Shown piece by piece: positions 15,991 to 23,689 of a DNA stretch of 64,000 bases; the stretch's first letter is position 1; each line of letters opens with the position of its first letter. Both the position numbers and the translations under genes were made by a program. The stretch is from contig NZ_FXAO01000005.1 of the NCBI RefSeq assembly GCF_900177645.1, positions 268,143 through 332,142 of the forward strand, read 5' to 3'. This DNA is from Arenibacter troitsensis. GTDB lineage: Bacteria; Bacteroidota; Bacteroidia; Flavobacteriales; Flavobacteriaceae. The notes beneath the pieces are model-generated. The model saw only the letters and a list, made by a program, of their open reading frames with translations, did no database searches and was not told the DNA's origin.

Positions 15991-18414
15991 ATGAAAAACC
16001 AACTAGCATTACTACTACTTCTTTGCCTAAATTCCATGGCATTTTCGCAGCGCTCAACCGTAAGCGGAACCATAAAGGACAACACACAAACGCCACTATT
16101 AGGGGTGAATATAGTGGTGAAAAATTCCCAAATAGGTACCCAAACCGATGAAAAAGGCCACTTTGAAATCGCCAATCTTGATGAAGGCGCACATACCCTG
16201 TCCATTTCCTATCTTGGCTTCAGAACCAGGGATGTACCATTTACCCTTACCAACGGAAAAGCACAGGATCTTGGCGATTTGATCCTATATGAAGGAAACG
16301 AAATACTCACCGAGGTAATCGTTGAAGGGGAGCGCATCAATAAATTTTCTAGAAAGAAAACAGCCTATGTATCCAAGCTTCCATTAAAGGACATTGAGAA
16401 CACACAGGTGTATAACACTATTACCACCGACCTTTTGGAATCGCAAATAGTGACGAATTTTGACGATGCCCTTAAAAATGCCGCCGGAGTGGAAAACCTC
16501 TGGACATCCACAGGTAGGGGCGGTGATGGAGCCGGATACTATTCCATGAGAGGATTCTCCGTACAACCACAATTGGTAAACGGCCTGCCAGGTTTAACCA
16601 ACGGCACTATAAATCCGGCCAATATTGAACGGATAGAAGTCTTAAAAGGACCTTCTGCAACCCTGTTCGGAAATGCGGTAAGCTCGTATGGTGGTCTTAT
16701 AAATGTGGTTACCAAAAAACCCTATGCAGGTAGCGGTGGCGAACTTTCCTTTACTTCGGGTACTTACGGACTAAACCAGATTACCGGCGATTTCAATACG
16801 GCCATCAATAAAAGTGAAAACCTATATTTTAGGCTAAACACCTCCTACTCCTCAGAGCAAAGCTTTCAGGATGCCGGCTTCAGAAAATCCTTTTTCGTAG
16901 CCCCTTCCCTATCCTACAAGGTAAACAACAAATTATCCTTCTCCTTCTATGGAGAAATTACCCAAGCGGAACAGACCAATCCTACCTTCTTGTTTTTAAA
17001 CAGAGGTGCCCCAACGGAAGCTCAAAATCTTGAGGAACTAGGCTACAACAACAAACTGTCCTTTACGAGCAATGACCTTACCCTGGAAAATCCGACGCAG
17101 AATTATAGGATTGAAATGGACTATAAATTGTCCGACACATGGCAATCCCAGACCTTACTTTCCAAAAGTTCCACCTCTACAAAGGGCTACTATTCCTATC
17201 TGTACGATTATGGCATCTTAGGTAACGATACCTTTACAAGGTTCATCAACAAACAAAATGCCAATACCCAAACCACGGATATACAGCAAAATTTTATTGG
17301 TGATTTCAAGATCGCCTCCCTAAGGAACCGAGTGGTAATTGGCCTGGATTATTTCAATGCTACGGAAATCAATAACAGCACCGGCTATGCTTTCTATGGC
17401 AATGTAACTCCGGAAGGTGGGTCCAATGGGGACAATCCTTTTACTGCCGATGTGGAAACCGATACCTATGCCCTATCTACGGCAGCTGTAGATGCCGTTC
17501 TGGCCTCACAGGCCGTAGGGAATAATAAATCCAAATATCATATTTATAGCCTATATGCTTCAGATGTCCTAAATATCAGCAATAACCTATCGGCTATGCT
17601 AGGACTACGGGTAGATCATTTTGACAATGAAGGCAACTTGGTCAATTTGGATGACGATTACAACCAAACTACTTTATCGCCCAAGTTCGGATTGCTTTAC
17701 CAGCCCATTTTGGATCAACTCTCTATCTTCGCCAATTACCAAAACGGATTTACCAACGTTGCCCCCCAATTGGTAGGTGATCCAAACGCGGGACCGCAGA
17801 CTCTGGAAACTTTTGATCCGGAACAGGCCAATCAATTGGAATTTGGTATTAAGACCAATCTGTTCAATAATAGATTAAATGCTACCATAAGTTACTATGA
17901 CATTAAAGTAAAAGACCGTGTCATTACAGACCCGTCTTCACCATTCAACAAAATTCAGGGGGGCGAAGTGGAAAGCAAAGGTTTTGAAATTGAAGTCAAT
18001 GCCAACCCTGTTAAAGGTTTGAACCTAAGGGCCGGTTTTAGCAATAACGATAGTGAAACTACCAAATCTGACAATACAGAGATTTTAAACCGAAGACCCC
18101 TCGAAGCCGGTCCTGAAACACAATATAATTTCTGGGCCAACTATGAATTGCAGGAGGGAATGTTGGACGGTTTTGGCATGGGACTGGGATTTAACGGGGC
18201 AAGTGAGCGCTTTGCCATAAACTATGCCTCCACCGGAGAATTTATCCTGCCAAGTTATACCATAGCCAACGCCTCTCTTTATTACCAGGCCAACAAATAT
18301 CGCATTGGCTTAAAACTAAACAATGTATTTAATAAGGAATATTATAAAGGCTGGTCCACTATAAACCCACAGGCTCCAAGAGTGTTACTGGCCAATTTCA
18401 CCTACAAGTTTTAA
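15991..18414 (+). CDS. TonB-dependent siderophore receptor
   Basis: An 807-residue outer membrane receptor. It has a signal peptide (ends SMAFSQ), a carboxypeptidase-like regulatory domain at about 25-105 (VSGTIKDNTQTPLLGVNI), a plug with SMRGFSVQPQLVNGLPG and IERIEVLKGPSATLFG, and a beta-barrel ending in the aromatic LLANFTYKF. The plug pattern is that of ferric-siderophore receptors such as FhuA. The next gene, 31 nt on, is a PepSY membrane protein of the type that reduces imported ferric siderophores, which supports an iron-uptake role. The ligand is not readable. Confidence 0.9.
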   Translation: MKNQLALLLLLCLNSMAFSQRSTVSGTIKDNTQTPLLGVNIVVKNSQIGTQTDEKGHFEIANLDEGAHTLSISYLGFRTRDVPFTLTNGKAQDLGDLILYEGNEILTEVIVEGERINKFSRKKTAYVSKLPLKDIENTQVYNTITTDLLESQIVTNFDDALKNAAGVENLWTSTGRGGDGAGYYSMRGFSVQPQLVNGLPGLTNGTINPANIERIEVLKGPSATLFGNAVSSYGGLINVVTKKPYAGSGGELSFTSGTYGLNQITGDFNTAINKSENLYFRLNTSYSSEQSFQDAGFRKSFFVAPSLSYKVNNKLSFSFYGEITQAEQTNPTFLFLNRGAPTEAQNLEELGYNNKLSFTSNDLTLENPTQNYRIEMDYKLSDTWQSQTLLSKSSTSTKGYYSYLYDYGILGNDTFTRFINKQNANTQTTDIQQNFIGDFKIASLRNRVVIGLDYFNATEINNSTGYAFYGNVTPEGGSNGDNPFTADVETDTYALSTAAVDAVLASQAVGNNKSKYHIYSLYASDVLNISNNLSAMLGLRVDHFDNEGNLVNLDDDYNQTTLSPKFGLLYQPILDQLSIFANYQNGFTNVAPQLVGDPNAGPQTLETFDPEQANQLEFGIKTNLFNNRLNATISYYDIKVKDRVITDPSSPFNKIQGGEVESKGFEIEVNANPVKGLNLRAGFSNNDSETTKSDNTEILNRRPLEAGPETQYNFWANYELQEGMLDGFGMGLGFNGASERFAINYASTGEFILPSYTIANASLYYQANKYRIGLKLNNVFNKEYYKGWSTINPQAPRVLLANFTYKF

Positions 18415-18445
18415 ACAAAAAATATAGATTTTCAACCTTGTACCA

Positions 18446-19588
18446 ATGAACCTCAGAAAAATTATCTTCGAACTTCATAAGATTTTAGGCCTTACCACCG
18501 GTATCGTTGTATTTATTGTAGCGATTACCGGCTGCTGTTGGGCCTTTAGGGATGAGATTGAAAGTCTATACGACGACTATAAAAAGGTAAGTCCCCAAAA
18601 CAAACCCATTCTTACACCTACCGAGGCCAAAATGTACGCCCAGGAGGTTTTTCCCAACAACCATATACACGGTACCCTGTTCAAAAAAGCGGATGATGCC
18701 ATTGAGGTTATTTTTTACGACCCGGAACCAGAATTTTACCAGAGTGTTTTTCTAAATCCATATACCGGCAACGTAATACAGGTAGACGATCACCTATCCG
18801 GTTTCTTTGCTTTTATTTTGAAAGGACATATGCGGCTTTGGTTACCCAAAGACATTGGGGAACAAGTAGTAGGCGCATCCATACTTGTTTTTATGTTGAT
18901 CATTATTTCCGGAATCTTTCTATGGGTGCCAAAAAAACGGAAAAATCTTAAACAACGTCTTCAATTTGAATGGAAATCGGGAACACGATGGAAACGAAAG
19001 AACTTTGACCTTCATACCATAATAGGATTTTATATATGCTCCCTAGCCCTGATCCTTGCCTTTACAGGTTCGGTAATGTCCTATAATTGGATGAAGTATG
19101 TGCTGTATAAATCTTTGGGGGGGGACAAGGAAGCTGCGTTTATAATTCCTGAAAATATTGGTACCCCAAACCAGGACGAAGATGTATTGCCGATAGACCT
19201 TCTTATACCCAAACTTCAGGCAGCATCGCCCAACGCGGAAAGTTTTGAACTTCACTATCCCACAGGCCCGGAGGCCAGTATTTACGTGGAAGTTTCCAAT
19301 AGTTCCGGTTTATACTATGATTCGGACTTTCGCTTTTTTGACCAACATACCTTGGAGGAAATAGAGACGCCCGGCATATATGGCAAATACGAAAATGCCA
19401 AGGTAGCGGACAAAATACTACGTATGAACTATGACATCCACATAGGGGCCATTGGGGGCATTGCAGGAAAAATAATTGCCTTTTTGGTGAGCTTGCTTAC
19501 TGCCAGTCTGCCCGTTACCGGAATTTTGCTTTGGTATGGTAGGACTTATAAAAAGAAGCATAAAAAATTGGCGGAAGTTGAGCTTTAG
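18446..19588 (+). CDS. PepSY-associated membrane protein (siderophore/iron reductase-like)
   Basis: A 380-residue inner membrane protein with four hydrophobic helices: near residues 11-32 (GLTTGIVVFIVAITGCCW), 140-160, 195-215 and 343-368. The periplasmic PepSY domains lie between them. Histidines in or near the helices (FELHKILG, ILKGHMRLWLP, DLHTIIGF, MNYDIHIG) are placed as in PiuB/FoxB-type proteins, which carry heme and reduce ferric siderophores. It forms a two-gene unit with the TonB receptor. A hairpin about 80 nt after the stop ends the unit. Confidence 0.85.
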   Translation: MNLRKIIFELHKILGLTTGIVVFIVAITGCCWAFRDEIESLYDDYKKVSPQNKPILTPTEAKMYAQEVFPNNHIHGTLFKKADDAIEVIFYDPEPEFYQSVFLNPYTGNVIQVDDHLSGFFAFILKGHMRLWLPKDIGEQVVGASILVFMLIIISGIFLWVPKKRKNLKQRLQFEWKSGTRWKRKNFDLHTIIGFYICSLALILAFTGSVMSYNWMKYVLYKSLGGDKEAAFIIPENIGTPNQDEDVLPIDLLIPKLQAASPNAESFELHYPTGPEASIYVEVSNSSGLYYDSDFRFFDQHTLEEIETPGIYGKYENAKVADKILRMNYDIHIGAIGGIAGKIIAFLVSLLTASLPVTGILLWYGRTYKKKHKKLAEVEL

Positions 19589-19669
19589 CATTTAAATAAA
19601 GGTCCTTAAACCCGCTACAAAAGGTTGTAACTATTTGGATTGAAGTTCAACTACTTTTTACTGTACCAA

Positions 19670-19690
19670 CCCCGAGACTATTACTCGGGG
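19670..19690 (+). terminator. Rho-independent terminator after the iron-uptake pair
   Basis: Stem CCCCGAG / CTCGGGG with a 7-nt loop, followed by a CTTT-rich start of AT sequence. It separates the iron-uptake pair from the STING-like gene. Confidence 0.65.
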
Positions 19691-19945
19691 CTTTACAATT
19701 AAATACCCCCCAATATTGTCTATACTTCCCAGTTTTACATATAACCGGATCAACTGAAACCGCAGAAAACAAGGTTATAGCCGATAGCATAATTTCTTAA
19801 AAAGCCAACTACCCTTTGTATTGAAAAAAATTGTATTTTAACCTCGGTTAAATACCTGATTCACAAAAGACTATAAGGTATTTTTACTTATTTATTTAAG
19901 GGATGTTGTTTATCCCAATGTTGACTTAAATATTTAGGAAATTTT

Positions 19946-20617
19946 ATGAAAATGAGTCTTAAATTCCTTCCCCTAAAAGATCTGTTCTATTCCATTTTTC
20001 CAACGGTAGGGACCTATGGTGGCTATATACAGGGAATAGCGCCTACCTTGTTCCCCAATATATGGATTGCCGTGGGCATAGGCCTTTTAGCCTCCGTGAT
20101 TTTGGCAGTCGTGTTTTATAAGGAAAATGTAAAAGCCTATAAAAAGTCGTTGGCCGAAATTCTTGCCACTGGCTATTTTATGAATTTCACCGGACGTTTT
20201 GGCAAACTTCTCAAAACCAAAACCCCTATTCATTTTTCTTTTCCGGACGATAAAATCAGGACCTTTACCGCCAATCAAATTACCGTTGAAGTAGGTATGC
20301 CCACCAGCCTCAAATCCTTGACCGAATATGCAGAGATGGTCGAAAATAAATATGAAATTGTCTATGTGCGCGAAGCAACCTTCAGTGAGCCATTTTGGTT
20401 ACGGGCACAATTGGCCGACAATAGACTAATTATCCATGAATTCCCGCGAACCTTATTCTCCCTTTCCAGGTATTTAAAAGATGATTTTATGGATCAACAG
20501 CTGGCAGAAAAAAATTCCAAAAAAATATATGCCTTCTTCCAGAATAAGATAGATCAATTAAGAATTGAATATTCCAGTGAAATTTCAAATGACAAATTGA
20601 AGTTTATCACGGTATAA
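19946..20617 (+). CDS. Membrane-anchored protein with a STING-like cyclic-dinucleotide-binding domain (candidate)
   Basis: A 223-residue protein with a weakly hydrophobic N-terminus, a clear membrane helix at about 38-59 (IWIAVGIGLLASVILAVVFY) and a soluble C-terminal domain. The soluble part follows the order of STING ligand-binding domains: an entry helix with ATGYFMNF (Asn80-Phe81, where bacterial STING has the base-stacking NF), a strand with HFSFPDD, then RLIIHEFPRTLFSLSRYL, which parallels the D/E-x-P-T-T-L ligand loop of bacterial STING and LEYATPLQTLFAMSQY of human STING, and a final helix. This would be a TM-STING. No CD-NTase or other CBASS gene is within several kilobases. The call rests on motif reading alone; otherwise it is a hypothetical membrane protein. 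Confidence 0.5.
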   Translation: MKMSLKFLPLKDLFYSIFPTVGTYGGYIQGIAPTLFPNIWIAVGIGLLASVILAVVFYKENVKAYKKSLAEILATGYFMNFTGRFGKLLKTKTPIHFSFPDDKIRTFTANQITVEVGMPTSLKSLTEYAEMVENKYEIVYVREATFSEPFWLRAQLADNRLIIHEFPRTLFSLSRYLKDDFMDQQLAEKNSKKIYAFFQNKIDQLRIEYSSEISNDKLKFITV

Positions 20618-20734
20618 GTATATTTATGGTTAGGTAATATGTCACAGACAAGAAATGCAATTCATATCATTGCCAACAAAAAGTAGCATAATATCCGTCC
20701 AACATTGATTGGTGAATTATAAATAGCTTAGGGT

Positions 20735-21148
20735 ATGCAAAAAAAGGACAACAAAACAAAACCCATTATTCTGGAAGCCGGGGAAGGCAGAACCTACCGT
20801 TGTGGTAGCATGACCGCCATTTTTAAGGCCGATGAAAAGGAAACCGACGAAAAATATAGTATTTCCGAATGGTGGTTGGAGCCCAATTCCATGGGTCCCG
20901 GCGCACATAGCCACGAGGATAATGACGAAGTATTTTACGTTTTGGAAGGTAGTTGTTCCTTTCTGGTGGGAAATAAGTGGACAGAGGCCGGCAAAGGAAC
21001 TTTTTTAAGGATTCCTGCCAAAACAATGCACGATTTTGCCAACAGGACAGATCAAAAAACCGGCATCTTAAATTTCTTTATACCGGGTGGTTTTGAACGA
21101 CATATGCCTTCTATTGAACAATGGTTTAAAGACCAACCAAATTCCTAA
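20735..21148 (+). CDS. Cupin domain protein
   Basis: A 137-residue single-domain cupin. The metal-site motif is GAHSHEDNDEVFYVLEG (HxHx4-5E), about residues 55-72, with the second motif's His in RIPAKTMHDFAN near residue 95. These residues usually bind Fe, Mn or Zn. No signal peptide. The SRPBCC gene follows after 3 nt, so the two are co-transcribed. Substrate unknown. Confidence 0.82.
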   Translation: MQKKDNKTKPIILEAGEGRTYRCGSMTAIFKADEKETDEKYSISEWWLEPNSMGPGAHSHEDNDEVFYVLEGSCSFLVGNKWTEAGKGTFLRIPAKTMHDFANRTDQKTGILNFFIPGGFERHMPSIEQWFKDQPNS

Positions 21149-21151
21149 GAA

Positions 21152-21544
21152 ATGAACGGCGTAACAGTAGAAGCCCAAATGATGATCAGAAAACCCGTGG
21201 AAGAGGTTTTTCTGGCCTTCATAGACCCCAACATAACCACAAAGTTTTGGTATACAAAATCTACTGCCCCCCTCAAAAAAGGGAAAACCGTTACTTGGGA
21301 ATGGGAAATGTACAAGGCCAAGGCCGAAGTCCACACCATAAATATTATACCAAACAAATTAATTGCCACTCGTTGGGGAAACCCTTCTACATTAGTAGAC
21401 TACGAATTCAGGGAACTAAGTCCACAAAACACCTATGTAACTATAAAAAATTACGGTTTTACGGAAACAGGGGAAGAGCTGCTTAAAACCCTGATGAACA
21501 ACACCGGTGGCTTTACCACGGTTTTGGACGGACTAAAAGCCTAG
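21152..21544 (+). CDS. SRPBCC (AHSA1/START-like) family protein
   Basis: A 130-residue protein with the helix-grip fold pattern of AHSA1-like proteins: an N-terminal strand and IRKPVEEVFLAFIDPN, then KFWYTKS and VTWEWEMY, and a C-terminal amphipathic helix (NNTGGFTTVLDGLKA). The fold binds hydrophobic ligands. It starts 3 nt after the cupin stop. Function is unknown; such pairs are common in Bacteroidota. Confidence 0.78.
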   Translation: MNGVTVEAQMMIRKPVEEVFLAFIDPNITTKFWYTKSTAPLKKGKTVTWEWEMYKAKAEVHTINIIPNKLIATRWGNPSTLVDYEFRELSPQNTYVTIKNYGFTETGEELLKTLMNNTGGFTTVLDGLKA

Positions 21545-21652
21545 TTGGAGCATGGTATACAGCTCAACCTAGTCGCGGACAAGTTTCCACAGCAGCTGCA
21601 GGATTAATTAGAACTTCATTGGCGATATTATATAAATTACAACTCTGATTAA

Positions 21653-22132
21653 ATGAAAAATGCTATTGAAATAAAGATGGCCGAAACGGCGACCGACTTC
21701 GCACTTGCCAAAAAATTGATTTTGGAATACGTAACCTGGTTGGGCATTGATCTGTCCTTTCAAAATTTTGATAAGGAAATGGCGGGCCTTCCCGAAATGT
21801 ACAATCATGAGGATGGCGGATTATTTATTGCCTATATAAACGAGAAGGCTGTTGGCATTGCCGGAATCCGACGGTTTAATAAAAACGATGGAGAAATAAA
21901 ACGCATGTTCGTACAACCTAACAGCAGAGGTTTGGGCATAGGTCAATTACTTCTCAACCATTGTATTGATAACGCCCGAAAACTTAACTACGACACCATA
22001 AAATTGGACACGGCCGACTTTATGAAATCGGCCATAAAATTGTATACGGATAATGGTTTCATGGAAATAGGGGCCTACCGCCACAATCCCCATGAATCTG
22101 CTCGGTATTACGAACTAATATTAAAAAAGTAA
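21653..22132 (+). CDS. GNAT family N-acetyltransferase
   Basis: A 159-residue acetyltransferase. The acetyl-CoA loop is PNSRGLGIGQLLLNHCID (R/QxxGxG/A), about residues 88-105, preceded by GEIKRMFVQ, and the C-terminal part has AIKLYTDNGFMEIGAYRHNP, typical of the family. The acceptor substrate is unknown. It stands 108 nt after the SRPBCC gene. Confidence 0.85.
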   Translation: MKNAIEIKMAETATDFALAKKLILEYVTWLGIDLSFQNFDKEMAGLPEMYNHEDGGLFIAYINEKAVGIAGIRRFNKNDGEIKRMFVQPNSRGLGIGQLLLNHCIDNARKLNYDTIKLDTADFMKSAIKLYTDNGFMEIGAYRHNPHESARYYELILKK

Positions 22133-22326
22133 CATTTAATGGCTCATGGCTTCCAATAATTTACGGATTTTGTGGCAACCAAAAGTTGGGTTGATGAAAA
22201 CAAAATAGTCCCCACTCCTTGATGCATTTGGGAATATGTAATGGAAATATCATGAATTAATTTGTTTAGTTAGGATTCCTTACTATATTTGTATAGCAAT
22301 AGTGCAATAACCTAAAATCAATAAAA

Positions 22327-22560
22327 ATGAAAAAATCGGTTTTTTATCACGCAGGATGTCCCGTATGCGTTAGCGCGGAACATGAAATTTTAGAATTAGT
22401 GGGTCGGGATAATGTGGAAATAGTACACTTCGGCCAAAACAAATCCCGTATTCCAGAAGCGGAAAAAGCAGGTGTTAAGTCGGTCCCAGCCCTACTAACA
22501 CCCAATGGCAATGTACTACATATCAACTTTGGTGCTTCCATGGCAGACGTAAAAGGTTAA
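22327..22560 (+). CDS. Small thioredoxin-like protein with a CPVC motif
   Basis: A 77-residue protein close to the minimal thioredoxin/glutaredoxin fold. The redox motif is GCPVCVSAE (Cys10, Cys13) and the cis-proline loop is SVPALLTPNG. No signal peptide, so it probably acts in the cytoplasm as a thiol-disulfide carrier or reductant. It is followed after 48 nt by DUF2024 and then a cysteine-bearing MarR gene; the three may form a thiol-stress group. Confidence 0.75.
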   Translation: MKKSVFYHAGCPVCVSAEHEILELVGRDNVEIVHFGQNKSRIPEAEKAGVKSVPALLTPNGNVLHINFGASMADVKG

Positions 22561-22608
22561 TTTTATTTTCACCTTAAAAGTTAGGATTCTTAATAGATTA
22601 CATTTTAA

Positions 22609-22884
22609 ATGATGAACTACATGAAAATATCGGTTTGGGACACCTATGTGCCCCGGGAAGACGGCAAGACCATGCATTTTGATATACTGGTCCCCAGTAC
22701 TATGGAGGAAATGGAAAGCATTCTCGGTTATGGACGTGAATACCTGTCCTCAAAACCTTTTCAAACAGCTGAACTATCCTCCAAGGAATGTAATTTCTGC
22801 CATTTGGAACAGGCTCCGGAGGCCATAGCCGATATCATCCATAAAAAAGGGTATTATATCATAGAAATGGAAAATTGCGAATAA
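22609..22884 (+). CDS. DUF2024 family protein
   Basis: A 91-residue protein with the DUF2024 opening MKISVWDTYVPREDGKTMHF. The more natural start is the fifth codon (ATG at 22621). A CNFC pair (about residues 61-64) followed by HLEQAPE is conserved in the family as far as I recall and may bind metal or be redox-active. Function unknown. A terminator follows directly. Confidence 0.8.
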   Translation: MMNYMKISVWDTYVPREDGKTMHFDILVPSTMEEMESILGYGREYLSSKPFQTAELSSKECNFCHLEQAPEAIADIIHKKGYYIIEMENCE

Positions 22885-22906
22885 TATCATTAGGATAACT
22901 AACTTT

Positions 22907-22936
22907 GCCTGTCGGGCAATTCCCGGCAGGCTTTTT
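22907..22936 (+). terminator. Rho-independent terminator abutting the MarR gene
   Basis: Ten-base-pair stem GCCTGTCGGG / CCCGGCAGGC (one G-U pair) with a 5-nt loop and a T-run, ending 2-3 nt before the ATG at 22939. Either it ends the DUF2024 transcript and MarR has its own leaderless start, or it works as an attenuator of read-through into MarR. Confidence 0.75.
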
Positions 22937-22938
22937 AT

Positions 22939-23550
22939 ATGGACAAGAGTATTTTTAATCCGGACCAGCAAGAAAGGGATGTTAGCAGCAAAATCATAGC
23001 CGGACTTGAACGCATTTCGGAAGCCTTCAAGGTCTTGCTTTGGGACAAGGCCAAATTGCTAGGTTTAAGTCCCATCCAAATCCAAATCCTAATTTTCATT
23101 GCTTACCACAAAAACGAAATGTGCAATGTTAGCCACTTGGCCAAAGAATTCAACGTAACCAAGCCTACCATAAGCGATGCCATTAAGGTATTGGATAAAA
23201 AAGGCCTCATCACCAAAGAATATTCTTCCATTGATAGTAGAAGCTATTCCATTGGCCTCTCGGAAACCGGAACAGAGACCATAGGACAAATTTCAAATTT
23301 TGCCAATCCCTTAAAGAAGCAGCTCAATGCCGTTGACAATTCTGAATTGGAATCCTTGTTTGGCACCTTGAGCAAACTCATTTATCAACTGAACACTAGT
23401 GGAATCCTTAGTGTACAAAGAACCTGTTATGGTTGTAAATTCTACAGTAAACAAAGTAATAGGGATTACTGCAACCTGCTCAACAAAGAATTATTGAATA
23501 AGGATATTCGATTGGATTGTCCTGAATTTGAAGCAAGATACGATCACTAG
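22939..23550 (+). CDS. MarR family regulator with a C-terminal four-cysteine tail
   Basis: A 203-residue regulator. The winged helix is around residues 30-115, with NVSHLAKEFNVTKPTISDAI as the recognition region and LITKEYSSIDSRSYSIGLSE as the wing. The family is normally about 140-160 residues; here an extra C-terminal tail holds Cys163, Cys166, Cys178 and Cys194 (CYGC, DYC and DCPEFEA), an arrangement suited to zinc, an Fe-S cluster or thiol sensing. Genes for a CPVC thioredoxin-like protein and a CxxC DUF2024 protein lie directly upstream. The ATG sits right behind a terminator hairpin, so its leader must be very short or derived from read-through. Confidence 0.82.
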   Translation: MDKSIFNPDQQERDVSSKIIAGLERISEAFKVLLWDKAKLLGLSPIQIQILIFIAYHKNEMCNVSHLAKEFNVTKPTISDAIKVLDKKGLITKEYSSIDSRSYSIGLSETGTETIGQISNFANPLKKQLNAVDNSELESLFGTLSKLIYQLNTSGILSVQRTCYGCKFYSKQSNRDYCNLLNKELLNKDIRLDCPEFEARYDH

Positions 23551-23689
23551 GTCCTTCGGATCAAAAGCCTAATATCTTCTCTTCGACTTTGTGAGTTTTG
23601 CCAAGATTTAGGATATTTACAGCTTCCATGTTTTTATAAAAACGGACAAACCCAAACTTAAATTTACCCTAGGTTTATAAATAAAGTAA

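Noticed and set aside
19588-21148. A complete CBASS operon around the STING-like gene
   Set aside because: The neighbours are a PepSY protein and a cupin; no CD-NTase, Cap2/Cap3 or nuclease gene is present.
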